Shown here: one piece after another, positions 16,214-24,350 of the stretch | Layout: each line of letters starts with the position of its first letter | Numbering within the stretch: the first letter of the stretch is position 1 | From: NORP259 sp041398705 | GTDB taxonomy: Bacteria > Planctomycetota > UBA1135 > GCA-002686595 | Assembly: GCA_041398705.1 (NCBI GenBank) | Contig: JAWKUI010000003.1 | Span: forward strand, 186,001-250,000 | Direction: 5' to 3' | Length of the DNA: 64,000 nt | Translations under genes and position numbers: made by a program | The notes under the pieces: generated by a model | Seen by the model: only the letters and a program-made list of their open reading frames with translations | What the model was told of the DNA's origin: nothing | The model's database searches: none

Positions 16214-16357
16214 CATCGGGGTGAATAGTGTTACGTACGGAAGCGGGTTTAGTTGTCACGTTATTCGCGGCGTGCTGCGGTCGGAACGACCGCAGCACGC
16301 CGCGAATAACGTGACAACTTAAACCCGCTTCCGTACGTAACACTATTCACCCCGATG
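16214..16357. repeat. Long palindrome, copy D, overlapping the end of the glycosylase gene
   Basis: The arms pair across 16214-16283 and 16287-16357 with loop GAA and a single one-base bulge (GGGTTTAG against CTTAAACCC). The core carries GTTACGTACGGAAGC and TTGTCACGTTATTCGC. The outermost 15 bases of the right arm (16343-16357) are the last four codons plus stop of the glycosylase gene, and an exact inverted copy of these lies at 16214-16228. Apical bases GGCGTGCTGCGGTCG/CGACCGCAGCACGCC are paired variants of copies A and C. Confidence 0.95.
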
Positions 16358-17254
16358 GCGGTCCATATGCCGCTCGAGCTCTTCCAGACTCCGCGGCCAA
16401 TCCTTCTTCAGAAGCGCAGAAAGTGCCCGATCCGCGAGCAACTTGCCCCCGGTCTGGCAGGTCGGGCAGTAATTGGTCTCCCGTGAGGCATAGACAATCC
16501 GCTGCACAGGGTCGCCGCACACAGGGCAGGGCTTCTGATAGCGCCCATGCACCGCCATGTCGGGGCGGAAGGCGGTGACCTTTTCCGGAAAGGCCACGCG
16601 CGCTTCGGCGCACAGGCGTTCGCGCCATTCGCCCAATACCGCGCGGGTGGCGTCGAACAGGGTGGCGATCTGCTCGTCGGTCATCCGTTCGGTCCAGAGC
16701 AGCGGGGAAAGGCGCGCGCGATGCAGGATCTCGTCGCTGTATGCGTTGCCGATGCCGCTGAACAGGCGCGGATCCTGCAGGCTGCGTTTGATGGTGTGGT
16801 TTTCCGAGCGCAGGATGCGCGCGAATCCGGCGAGGTCGAGCGAGTCGATTTCGGCGCCGCCGCGGGCGTGTTCCGCGAGTCCCTTGCGGCCCTGCACGAG
16901 GTGCAAGGAAGCGCGTCGCTGACTGCCCGCTTCGGTCAGCACCAGGCTGCCGGCTTCGAAGTCCCAGGCGGCGAGCCCCGCCTTGCCCGGCAACCCTGCG
17001 CCCGGTTTGCGCCAGTGCAGGCGTCCGGCGATCATCAGGTGCAGCACGCTGAAGAGGTCGCTTTCGAAGGCGAACACGATGCGTTTGCCAAGACGTTCGA
17101 AGCCCTGAACGGCTTTGCCGATCAGGGCTTCGGGTTTGGGTGTTACCGATCGCAGCAGGAACGGATTCCCGATACGCAGGCCTTCGAGCTTCTGCCCCAG
17201 GGTTCGCTCGCGCAGGGCGACCAGGTAGGCTTCCACGTCCGGCAGTTCGGGCAT
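16343..17254 (-). CDS. mutM: Formamidopyrimidine-DNA glycosylase (Fpg/Nei family)
   Basis: A 303-residue base-excision repair enzyme that removes oxidised purines and cleaves the strand. It starts MPELPDVE, supplying the catalytic Pro/Glu after Met removal. The helix-two-turn-helix region contains GIGNAYSDEILHRARLSP, and the C-terminal zinc finger is CPVCGDPVQRIVYASRETNYCPTC. Some canonical residues differ (for example the lesion-binding loop), so Fpg and Nei-like specificity cannot be separated by eye. The last four codons and stop are also the outer right arm of palindrome D. A TAGACT box 6 bases before the ATG suggests its own leaderless promoter, although it also follows a membrane-protein gene by only 29 bases. 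Confidence 0.9.
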   Translation of the reverse strand: MPELPDVEAYLVALRERTLGQKLEGLRIGNPFLLRSVTPKPEALIGKAVQGFERLGKRIVFAFESDLFSVLHLMIAGRLHWRKPGAGLPGKAGLAAWDFEAGSLVLTEAGSQRRASLHLVQGRKGLAEHARGGAEIDSLDLAGFARILRSENHTIKRSLQDPRLFSGIGNAYSDEILHRARLSPLLWTERMTDEQIATLFDATRAVLGEWRERLCAEARVAFPEKVTAFRPDMAVHGRYQKPCPVCGDPVQRIVYASRETNYCPTCQTGGKLLADRALSALLKKDWPRSLEELERHMDRHRGE

Positions 17255-17260
17255 GGCACC

Positions 17261-17266
17261 AGTCTA
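17261..17266 (-). promoter_or_regulatory. Putative -10 box for leaderless glycosylase mRNA
   Basis: On the minus strand TAGACT ends 6 bases before the ATG at 17254. No Shine-Dalgarno sequence is visible. Confidence 0.35.
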
Positions 17267-17283
17267 ACCCATGCTCGCGGGCG

Positions 17284-18147
17284 TCAACCGGCCGCCTGCT
17301 CGGCGCACAGGCGCAGATAGAGCTTGTGGACCTTGGCCCGCTGAAGCCCCGCGTAGGTGCCGAATGCACCGCCCAATACGCCGAGGATTGCCCCTCCAGA
17401 GCCCAAGGCGGCTCCCAGGGTTGCCATGCCCTCTGGCTGGAAAGTCACCGGGATCGCGATGGCCAGCATCATGCACTGCAGGATGAGTCCGAGGGCGAAC
17501 ATGCCCATCGCCTTCATGCGGCGCAGCCGTGCGTAGCCCTCCAGGAGTTCGGGGCTACCCGCCGGGTCCAAGGGTTCGGCTTCGTTCAGCAATCCGGCGC
17601 GGATCATCGGCAACGTCCCGACTTGCAGCCAGGAGAGCATCACGACCAACCAGACGATGACCTTCTGGGTTTCGTTCAGACCCTGTGCGGGAAGGCTTGC
17701 GTAGATCCCCAAGGCCAGGCCACCTGCGCCGATCAGCCACGGCAGGGCTCGCACGATGGCGGGGAATCGCACACTCTCCGTGCGCGGGCGCAGACTGGCG
17801 AAACGCTTGGAGCCCTCGGGTTGGCCGATTCCCGCGAGTTCGGGCCGCATCTGGTTCAGGATGGGCATGGCCATGCCGAACCACAACAGGAAGAACGGCA
17901 GGAAGAAAACGAAGTCCAGCCACTTCGCCTTAGCCAACCAAGCGAGGGGACCTTCTTCCTGTTGCATGCCGAAGGCGCGCATGATCGTCACCGAGGCGAA
18001 CAGGAGCAGCAGGGCCAGGGTCGCCAGGGCCAGGCGCCAGAAGCCCGCGCGCGCGGCATCGGGGATCTCGCGATCGCGGGGCCAGAGGCCCAGTACCAAA
18101 GCGGCCGGGAGCACGATCATGGCGGCGTCAATGAGGCGCGAAGTCAT
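17284..18147 (-). CDS. Polytopic membrane protein downstream of a GntR regulator
   Basis: A 287-residue protein with about six or seven hydrophobic segments, for example residues near LIDAAMIVLPAALVLGLW, WRLALATLALLLLFASVTI, FVFFLPFFLLWFGMAMPIL and GAALGSGGAILGVLGGAF. No family was recognised. The ATG at 18147 follows the GntR stop by 11 bases, so it is in the same transcript; the bases before it are C-rich (CCCCTCCTCCC) rather than a ribosome site. GntR/YtrA-type regulators are frequently paired with membrane transporter genes, so this may be the regulated membrane component, but no ATPase is encoded beside it. Confidence 0.6.
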   Translation of the reverse strand: MTSRLIDAAMIVLPAALVLGLWPRDREIPDAARAGFWRLALATLALLLLFASVTIMRAFGMQQEEGPLAWLAKAKWLDFVFFLPFFLLWFGMAMPILNQMRPELAGIGQPEGSKRFASLRPRTESVRFPAIVRALPWLIGAGGLALGIYASLPAQGLNETQKVIVWLVVMLSWLQVGTLPMIRAGLLNEAEPLDPAGSPELLEGYARLRRMKAMGMFALGLILQCMMLAIAIPVTFQPEGMATLGAALGSGGAILGVLGGAFGTYAGLQRAKVHKLYLRLCAEQAAG

Positions 18148-18158
18148 GGGAGGAGGGG

Positions 18159-18557
18159 TCAGGATTTGGGGAGGGAGGGCCAGACGGACGCGACCGCGGC
18201 TTGCCACAGGGATTCCCACTCGGCGCGGGGCAGGCCGGTGAGCTTGGCGTCGGTGAGCAGCCGCCGGGCTTGTTCGGCCAGGTGGTTGCGGGTGGATTCA
18301 CGATCCCGTCCGATTTGTTCCACATCGCCGGTGACGCGCGTGCCCCGGCCGCGGGCGCTGTGCACGAGGCCGCAGGTCTGCAGGTTCTGGTAGGCGCGAG
18401 CGACGGTGTTCCAGTGCACTCCCAGGTCGTTTGCCAGTTGGCGCACGGGGGGGAGCTCGCTGCCCGGGGGCAGGGTTCCGGACGCGATGGCTTCGCGCAG
18501 GCCCCGTACGATCTGGTCGATCAGGGGTTCTTGGGAGTCGAGGTCGATGCGGATCAT
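18159..18557 (-). CDS. GntR-family transcriptional regulator (YtrA-like)
   Basis: A 132-residue regulator. The winged helix-turn-helix is complete: EPLIDQIVRGLREAIASG, PGSELPPVRQLANDLGVHWNTVARAYQNL and GLVHSARGRGTRVTG. Only about 55 residues follow, too few for a ligand-binding FCD or UTRA domain, which matches the short YtrA subfamily. It probably represses its own transcript, including the membrane protein just downstream. ATG at 18557 is preferred because AAGG lies a few bases upstream and the family motif begins right after it. An oppositely oriented ECF fusion gene starts 215 bases away, so the shared upstream region could be a joint control region. Confidence 0.85.
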   Translation of the reverse strand: MIRIDLDSQEPLIDQIVRGLREAIASGTLPPGSELPPVRQLANDLGVHWNTVARAYQNLQTCGLVHSARGRGTRVTGDVEQIGRDRESTRNHLAEQARRLLTDAKLTGLPRAEWESLWQAAVASVWPSLPKS

Positions 18558-18772
18558 GGCCTTGGTGATGAAAGTATCACACTCTGCAACAATGCGCGGG
18601 GCTGGGTGAGGTATTCCGTAATGAACGTGTAAATGCCAGCGGGGGGCCCGTCGGGTGGGGGCAAACGGGCCTGGACTGGGCTCCGGACCGGCCACGAGCC
18701 CGGAAAATGGACAATTCCTGACTGCCCGGGCCCACCGGCGCCGTGCCAGGGAGAATCAACCCTGTCCGCGCC

Positions 18773-21370
18773 ATGTCCCAGCCGCCCCCGGTCCAGCTCG
18801 AAAGCCTGCTCGCCTACGAACCCTTCGTACGGCGCGTCCTGCGCCAGATGATGGTGGGCGAAGACCAGGTGTCCGACCTGGTCCAGGAGACTTGGCTGCG
18901 CGCGTTGAACCGGCCGCCCCAGGAGGGCCGCCCCGTGCGCGCCTGGCTGGCCACCGTCGCCCGCAACCTCGCGCGCGATCTGCACCGCAATCGCCACCGC
19001 AGCGTGCGCCGCGAGCAGGAAGTGGCGCGCGAAGAGTGCGACGATTCGCTGCAGCGGGCCCAGGACCGGCTCGAACTGCAGCAGCACCTCGTGCAGGCGG
19101 TGCTCGGGCTCGAAGAACCGCTGAAGCAGGTGATGCTGCTCAGCTTTTACGAGGAGCTGACTTCGGCCCAGGTGGCCACGCGGCTCGGGCTCTCCGAAAG
19201 CAGCGTGCGCCGGGCGCGCAAACAGGCGCTTGAACGGTTGCGCGGGAACCTGGACGAGTCGGTGGATGGCGGCCGCGGCGCGTGGATGGCGATCGGCATG
19301 CCCTGGGTGCTGCCGAAGGCGGGGGCCGCGAAACTGGTGGGGGCGGACACGGCGCGCCGCTTCCTGCCCTCCGGCTTGGCTCCCTGGTTTGCTTTGGTAG
19401 GAGTCGCAGGGCTGGTGTTGTGGCTGGACCGCGGCAAAGCGCCGTCCTTCTCGGTGGCGTCCTTCGAGCAGGGGCCTGCGCTCGGCCCGCAGTCTGCAAC
19501 CGGCCCCATCGAAGCGAGCGCGGTACCCGCGCCCGATCCAGTGATCTTGGCGGCCAGCGGCGCTGCCACGGGCCCCGGCTCCCGCGCGCTTGCTTCACCG
19601 CCCGAGCCTGCCACCTTCACCGTGCGCGTACTCGACGGCGGCGAACCCGTGCAAGGCATGGACGTATGGGCATTTGCGCCCTCGTTCCGAGGCCCGGGTG
19701 GTTTCGCTTCGATCGAAGCCCTGCGCGCGATGGAGGACATTGCGCGGTTCCCCGGACACTTCTTCCCCTACACTCGCTTCCGCTCCGAAGTGCGTCGCAC
19801 CGATGCGGAGGGGTATGTGGACCTGCCGCTGACCGGCCCTTCGATCGTGGTGATGGGGCAAGATGGGCAGCGTGGTTTCCTCGAAGCCGTGCCCGATGCG
19901 CGCGCGGTGCAGGGCGAAGGACGGAGCCTGACCGTGCAGGCCCGCGGGGATGTGCCCATGGAGGTGCGCGTGCTCGATCCCGACGGCCGGCCGTTGGCCG
20001 GGGCGCCGGTGGCCCTGCTGCGTGTGCCGGTGACAAATGGAACGCAGCGCGGTGTCGAGACCCTCGCCGACCTGGGGGTCACCCGCGTGGGCGGAGCGGG
20101 CCTAGAGTTCCGCCGCATTCCCGGGCTGATGCAGGCCGATCCCGACCAGGAGTACGTCTGGCGCGCCGAGTTGCGCATCCCCGGCGTGCCCTTTGTCGCC
20201 GTGGACATGGAGGCGGACGGGCCCACGGTGCTGCACGCGCCGGCGACCGCCATGTTGCGCGTTCACCTAGCGCGGCCGCTCAAAGAACGCCAAGGTGTCT
20301 TGCGGGTCGAAGAACGGGACGTCGATACGCCCTGGAGCTTGTCGGCCCCTCTGGATGCGGACGCGGAGCGCTCCGGGTTCCTGATCCGCGTGGGACTCGG
20401 GCAACGGTTCACGGTCACCTTCGATGATTATGGTCGGGGGGAAGGGCCGAGCTGGAGCGGCACCGGACCGAACGAGCCGGGCACCGTGCAGCCGGTGTAT
20501 CTCGGAGTCCTCGAGCCCGCGCGCGTGCGGGGGATCTTGACCCTGCCGGAAACCGGTGCTGCGCCGCCGGCGTTGCCCTTCCGGCTCATGGCCCTCGGAG
20601 TGCGCGGCAAGGTTCTGGCCCAGCTCACCGTCGTGCCCGATGCCGACGGCGCATTCTCCGTGGCTTTGCCCGGCGCGACCGAACCCGAGTTGCTCGGGTA
20701 CGAGTTGCTTGCCGATTGGAAGGTGGGCGAGGCCTGGCGGCAGTACCGTGCAGCGATTGCGATCGATCCCCACGCGGGTGTGCGCGAGTGGGACCTTGGC
20801 GAAGTGCGCCTGGGTACGCAACCTTGGGCGCTCACCGGCATGTGCTCCGACGGGCGCGGCATCCCGGTGGCCGGCTTGTCAGTGGAGGCGGTCGATTCCG
20901 AAGGCACTGTGCTGGCGCGCGATACCACGCGCGAATCGGGGGAATTCCAGATGCGCGCGCTTTGGTCGGAGCAGGTGTTCGTGCGCGTCGCCCCAGCGTC
21001 GGGTTGGTACGCCACGGACGAACAACAGGCCGTGCCCGACTTCCAGGACCGGCAGGTCTCCGTATTGCCCTATGGTTCCCTGCAGGGCACCGTGATCGTG
21101 CCCGAAGGACTGGATTCGCCCGTAGTGCAGCTCGAATCTGAACAGCCGGGTTGGCAAAGCCTGTTGCCGTGGACCTGCGAAGTGGATGAGACCGGACGTT
21201 TCGCCTTCCCGCAGCTGCGCGCCGGATCCTATCGACTGCGCATCGAGGACGGCTCCGGCGTGCGCGTGGAACTGCCCGGGTTGCGGGTTGGCGCGGGCGA
21301 AACGTGCCCCGATGCGCGTTTGCAAGGGGTGCATCTCGAGGGGCCGAACCCCTCCGCCGCCCCGCGCTGA
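18773..21370 (+). CDS. ECF sigma factor fused to a membrane segment and large exported region
   Basis: An 865-residue protein. Residues 1-170 form an ECF sigma factor: region 2 with QVSDLVQETWLRALNRP and AWLATVARNLARDLHRNRHR, and region 4 with LTSAQVATRLGLSESSVRRAR. A single transmembrane helix follows (about 198-218, GLAPWFALVGVAGLVLWL), a Pro/Ala-rich linker, then about 580 residues of beta-rich sequence with carboxypeptidase-regulatory-like modules (FTVRVLDGGEPVQGMDV, EVRVLDPDGRPLAGAPV, GILTLPETG). The topology places the sigma part inside and the rest outside. The start could be GTG 18743, but ATG 18773 begins closer to the conserved region. It would act as a one-protein signal relay if the sigma part is released; that is inference. 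Confidence 0.8.
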   Translation: MSQPPPVQLESLLAYEPFVRRVLRQMMVGEDQVSDLVQETWLRALNRPPQEGRPVRAWLATVARNLARDLHRNRHRSVRREQEVAREECDDSLQRAQDRLELQQHLVQAVLGLEEPLKQVMLLSFYEELTSAQVATRLGLSESSVRRARKQALERLRGNLDESVDGGRGAWMAIGMPWVLPKAGAAKLVGADTARRFLPSGLAPWFALVGVAGLVLWLDRGKAPSFSVASFEQGPALGPQSATGPIEASAVPAPDPVILAASGAATGPGSRALASPPEPATFTVRVLDGGEPVQGMDVWAFAPSFRGPGGFASIEALRAMEDIARFPGHFFPYTRFRSEVRRTDAEGYVDLPLTGPSIVVMGQDGQRGFLEAVPDARAVQGEGRSLTVQARGDVPMEVRVLDPDGRPLAGAPVALLRVPVTNGTQRGVETLADLGVTRVGGAGLEFRRIPGLMQADPDQEYVWRAELRIPGVPFVAVDMEADGPTVLHAPATAMLRVHLARPLKERQGVLRVEERDVDTPWSLSAPLDADAERSGFLIRVGLGQRFTVTFDDYGRGEGPSWSGTGPNEPGTVQPVYLGVLEPARVRGILTLPETGAAPPALPFRLMALGVRGKVLAQLTVVPDADGAFSVALPGATEPELLGYELLADWKVGEAWRQYRAAIAIDPHAGVREWDLGEVRLGTQPWALTGMCSDGRGIPVAGLSVEAVDSEGTVLARDTTRESGEFQMRALWSEQVFVRVAPASGWYATDEQQAVPDFQDRQVSVLPYGSLQGTVIVPEGLDSPVVQLESEQPGWQSLLPWTCEVDETGRFAFPQLRAGSYRLRIEDGSGVRVELPGLRVGAGETCPDARLQGVHLEGPNPSAAPR

Positions 21371-21373
21371 GCG

Positions 21374-21379
21374 TATACT
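21374..21379 (+). promoter_or_regulatory. Putative -10 box for leaderless CYTH mRNA
   Basis: TATACT lies 6 bases before the ATG at 21386, directly after the stop of the sigma-fusion gene. No Shine-Dalgarno sequence is present. Confidence 0.4.
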
Positions 21380-21385
21380 GCGGGC

Positions 21386-21916
21386 ATGGTCGACACGCCC
21401 GATCGCCCCGCCAAACGGCCGTATGCCCGCATCGAACGGGAGCGGCGTTTCCTAGTGGCTGAGTTGCCGGAGCACCTACGAGCTGCGCCCTTCCAACGCT
21501 TGCGGGACCTCTACATCGGCGGGACGCAATTGCGGTTGCGGCGCGTGGAGGATCCGGGCGGCGGAGTGGTACAGCTCAAGCTCGGACAAAAGCGCCCCGA
21601 TCCCGATGCACCCGAAGACGCGCGCCACCGGCAGATGACGACGTGTTATTTGGATCTGGCGGAGGAGGCGGCGCTCAGCGGATTGCCAGGGCTGCACACC
21701 GTCAAACGGCGGTATGCGTGGCCGGAACAGGGCTGGACCTTCGTGCTCGATGTGTACGAGGCGCCGCCGGGGGCCGCGGGCACGATGGTGGCGGAGGTGG
21801 AGTGCGACAGCGACGAGGCGCTGGATGGCATCGCCGTGCCCGCGTGGTGCGTGCGCGAGGTGACCGAGGATCCCGCCTATTCGGCGGTGGCGTTGGCCGC
21901 GCGCGAAGGGGCGTAA
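21386..21916 (+). CDS. CYTH-domain protein
   Basis: A 176-residue protein of the CYTH (adenylate cyclase IV/thiamine triphosphatase/inorganic triphosphatase) superfamily. The signature is near the N terminus as IERERRFLV, where the usual ExExK reads ERERR, an Arg in place of the conserved Lys. Later elements LRLRRVED, VVQLKLGQK and HTVKRRYAW supply the basic residues, and FVLDVYE and VAEVECDS the acidic metal ligands of the tunnel fold. It probably hydrolyses or binds a triphosphate compound; the substrate is not predictable. It begins 15 bases after the sigma fusion and its last 40 bases overlap the convergent membrane protein gene. Confidence 0.8.
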   Translation: MVDTPDRPAKRPYARIERERRFLVAELPEHLRAAPFQRLRDLYIGGTQLRLRRVEDPGGGVVQLKLGQKRPDPDAPEDARHRQMTTCYLDLAEEAALSGLPGLHTVKRRYAWPEQGWTFVLDVYEAPPGAAGTMVAEVECDSDEALDGIAVPAWCVREVTEDPAYSAVALAAREGA

Positions 21917-23268
21917 CGCAGGGCGCCGAGCACCAAGCCCAACAGGGCGAATTGCCCGAGCAGCCAGTAGCGCGCACCGCGCTGCATGAAGGCCGCGGTC
22001 ATCTGGCCTTGGTTCGTGCCCTCGCCGTACGGGGCGAGCCACAGGTGCGAGGGTTTGCCCGGCAGGCTAAAGTACTCAAAATCGGCCGCGGGAATTGGCA
22101 CCAACGCGCGGTACGCGAGGATCTGGGTCGCGATCAGTAGGGCCACGAAAACCACGCGGCGCGGTCCGGGGGCGGGCAGGGCGAGCGCGCTTTGTGCTAG
22201 GTGTCCGACGAGCACCAGGCAAGCCGGCAGCATCCAGAAGATGAAGCGGTCGGTGTGGTTGCCCGCAAAGGGCGCGAGCAGTGCGAAACCAACGCAGAAG
22301 AGGGGCAGTTCCAGGTGGCGACCCAGCAGGGCGCGCAGCGGCCGGGTGGTGAGGCCCATCAACATCCAGAGGAACAGGGGGCCGAGCGCCGTGAGGTAAC
22401 ACAGCGGGTAGATCTCCGGCTGGCCCCAGTTGCGCAGGAAGTTCTGCCGGGCGTGGGAGAGGGTGTGGTAGGCCTTCTTCGGATCGGGCACAGGCAGGGC
22501 TTCGACCAGGTGGTGTGCGAGCACGATGCCGAGCACGCCGTAGCCGAGGATCAGGGCGTGCGGGGCGAAGCGGCGCAGGTGCAAGCGCCGTTCGCGCAGA
22601 GTGCGCAGGACTTCGACGCCCAGGAAAGCGAGCGGCACGAGCAGCACGGTTTCGCGCACCAGGGCGCCGAAGAACGCCAGGGCGCACAGCAGCGCTGTTC
22701 CCGCCGGGCCCGGTTCGCGCAGCCGCTGGTAGCCGAGCCACAGGGCGAAGAAGAACACGAACTTCGCGGGATCCACGAATCCCGGCATGTACAGCGAGAA
22801 GCGCAGCGGGGAGTTCGGGTTCGCCAGGTAGACGCTGAGCAGCACCCAGGTGATCGCCGGGCGCAGACCGTACCCGCGCATCAGGAAGTACAGCAGCGCG
22901 AGATGGGCGAGGGTGCAGAACCAATTGAGCCAGGTGTAGCCGTCGAGCAGGTCGTCCGGTTTTGGATGTCCGGCTGCTTTGGGGCCGAAACGTGCGCCCA
23001 GGCGCAGCAGGGCGGGGGCGAGGGCTTCGATGCCGCGCACGGCCGCCGGATACCAAGCGCCCACCGCGTAGGGCGCGCCGACGCGGAACACGAACGGCGC
23101 CCAGTTGTAGACCGGGCGCCCGTGGGCCACGAGCATCGCCTGGTGCCAGTACGCCGCGCTGTCGTAGGGATGGCCGTCCTGGTAGGGCGTGCGCTCCTGC
23201 GTGCGGCTGTACCCGAAGAAGGTCGCCGCGCACAGCAGGAAAGCGAGCAAGGAGGCGCGGGACGGCAT
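21877..23268 (-). CDS. Polytopic membrane protein, possibly GT-C type glycosyltransferase
   Basis: A 463-residue integral membrane protein with about ten hydrophobic segments (for example LHLALLYFLMRGYG region, ITWVLLSVYLA, VVFVALLIATQILAY). A large extracytoplasmic loop near the N terminus contains QDGHPYDSAAYWHQAML, similar in placement to the Asp-containing first loop of GT-C glycosyltransferases and dolichyl-phosphate-mannose transferases. No firm family match could be made. ATG at 23268 is the natural start before the signal-like first helix; a TACAAT box is found on the same strand at 23296-23301. The 3' end overlaps the end of the CYTH gene by 40 bases. Confidence 0.6.
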   Translation of the reverse strand: MPSRASLLAFLLCAATFFGYSRTQERTPYQDGHPYDSAAYWHQAMLVAHGRPVYNWAPFVFRVGAPYAVGAWYPAAVRGIEALAPALLRLGARFGPKAAGHPKPDDLLDGYTWLNWFCTLAHLALLYFLMRGYGLRPAITWVLLSVYLANPNSPLRFSLYMPGFVDPAKFVFFFALWLGYQRLREPGPAGTALLCALAFFGALVRETVLLVPLAFLGVEVLRTLRERRLHLRRFAPHALILGYGVLGIVLAHHLVEALPVPDPKKAYHTLSHARQNFLRNWGQPEIYPLCYLTALGPLFLWMLMGLTTRPLRALLGRHLELPLFCVGFALLAPFAGNHTDRFIFWMLPACLVLVGHLAQSALALPAPGPRRVVFVALLIATQILAYRALVPIPAADFEYFSLPGKPSHLWLAPYGEGTNQGQMTAAFMQRGARYWLLGQFALLGLVLGALRYAPSRAANATAE

Positions 23269-23660
23269 TGGAAATCGGGGGCCAAAGGCCGGTGCATTGT
23301 AGGGGGTCGGAGCAAACGCCGGAATCGCGCGCCCCGGCGTTTTCAGTCCTGGGCAGGGCCCAGGACCGCGTTGGGACAGGCGCGAAGATCGGTGCTGGCG
23401 GGTTGCGATCGGGGCTGGCGCACATGGCCAACGGCCGATAGCCCGCGGGCGGAAGGGTTTGGTCGAGATCGGGCGGGCACGCGTTCGCCGCGGAGTGCGT
23501 GCAGCGATCGGGGGGGTGGCACGGTGACCGGTCCTGGTGCACTGCGATGGGTGCTAGCGGGCCTCGATCGGGACATCCGTGTATGGATCGGGATGGGAGA
23601 GGAGACGCGGTTCGCTTGCGAACTGGTTTTGACTCGTCGCAGCGGATAGGGTTCGCGGCC
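23269..23660. other. 392-bp intergenic stretch with GATCGG direct repeats
   Basis: No convincing gene is present. The stretch holds six GATCGG sites (23387, 23407, 23467, 23516, 23576, 23586). The first two belong to a 14-bp direct repeat GATCGGKGCTGGCG spaced 20 bases apart. It separates divergent genes, so promoters for both should lie here: TACAAT for the minus-strand membrane gene and TAGGGT (23647-23652) for the plus-strand gene. Significance of the repeats is unknown. Confidence 0.4.
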
Positions 23661-24242
23661 ATGGCCCAACTCTTCGTGCCGATGGAGATCCTCGAGCTGC
23701 AACCCGCATCGGGGCTGGCGTCGGAGTTGATCCTCTCGCGCTACTGGCCGTCCGAGGGCTTCGATGAGTGCGCCCGCGCGATGTTGCAGCTTCTGAGCGG
23801 CCAGATCCTGGTGCAGGCGAGCGATGGCGCGCGGCAGATCTGGGAGGTGCGCCTTTTGGGCGAGCCGTTCCACTTGGGTCTGGATCACAGGGGCCAGGCG
23901 TTTCTCGAAGGGCGCACGCCGAAGGCGCGGGCGGAATTGTCCGCGATCTCCGCATCGCTCGAACTCGCGGCGGAGGATCGGCAGGAAGGTCTAGCGGGTT
24001 TCTACGCCCGGCCGGCGCCGATCGAACCCCCGCGGGCGGTGCGCGGACTCGATCGCACGAGTTTCATCCTGCGCCGGGGCCTGGGTTTTGGACTCGGCGC
24101 GGGTCTGCCCTGGGGTGTGGCGATGTCCATGCGCGAATCGAGCACGCTGTCGCCTGGGGTCATCTGGGCGATTGCTTTGCTCGCATTGCCGGCTGTGGGC
24201 CTGGCCTGGGCGGCGTGGCTCTGGAAGAGCGGGCGGGCCTGA
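23661..24242 (+). CDS. Small membrane protein of unknown function
   Basis: A 193-residue protein. The first 135 residues look soluble and beta/alpha mixed, with no recognised motif. Two C-terminal transmembrane helices follow: about residues 140-157 (GLGFGLGAGLPWGVAMSM) and 165-188 (SPGVIWAIALLALPAVGLAW). ATG 23661 is chosen because a TAGGGT box sits 8 bases upstream and the codon usage becomes gene-like from there; the frame is open further upstream but without a better start. It converges on the formate-tetrahydrofolate ligase gene and a hairpin lies between them. No function is proposed. Confidence 0.6.
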   Translation: MAQLFVPMEILELQPASGLASELILSRYWPSEGFDECARAMLQLLSGQILVQASDGARQIWEVRLLGEPFHLGLDHRGQAFLEGRTPKARAELSAISASLELAAEDRQEGLAGFYARPAPIEPPRAVRGLDRTSFILRRGLGFGLGAGLPWGVAMSMRESSTLSPGVIWAIALLALPAVGLAWAAWLWKSGRA

Positions 24243-24288
24243 GCGAATGGCCCGTACCGCGCGCGGCTGCGGGTCCGGTGGAAACGCG

Positions 24289-24325
24289 GGCACCCGGTCG
24301 CGCGGAAGTTCCGCGGCTGGGTGCC
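24289..24325. terminator. Hairpin between convergent genes
   Basis: An outer stem GGCACCC/GGGTGCC encloses an inner stem CGCGGA/TCCGCG with loop AGT. It sits between the stop of the small membrane protein and the stop of the ligase gene and may serve both strands. Confidence 0.5.
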
Positions 24326-24350
24326 GGAATGGGGGAGCGGGGCAGGGGCC

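Noticed and set aside
12752..16228. 1158-residue plus-strand frame opposite the FG-GAP operon
   Set aside because: It is the reverse image of the FG-GAP calcium loops, rich in Val, Glu and Ala repeats with no domain, and the minus-strand genes are well supported.
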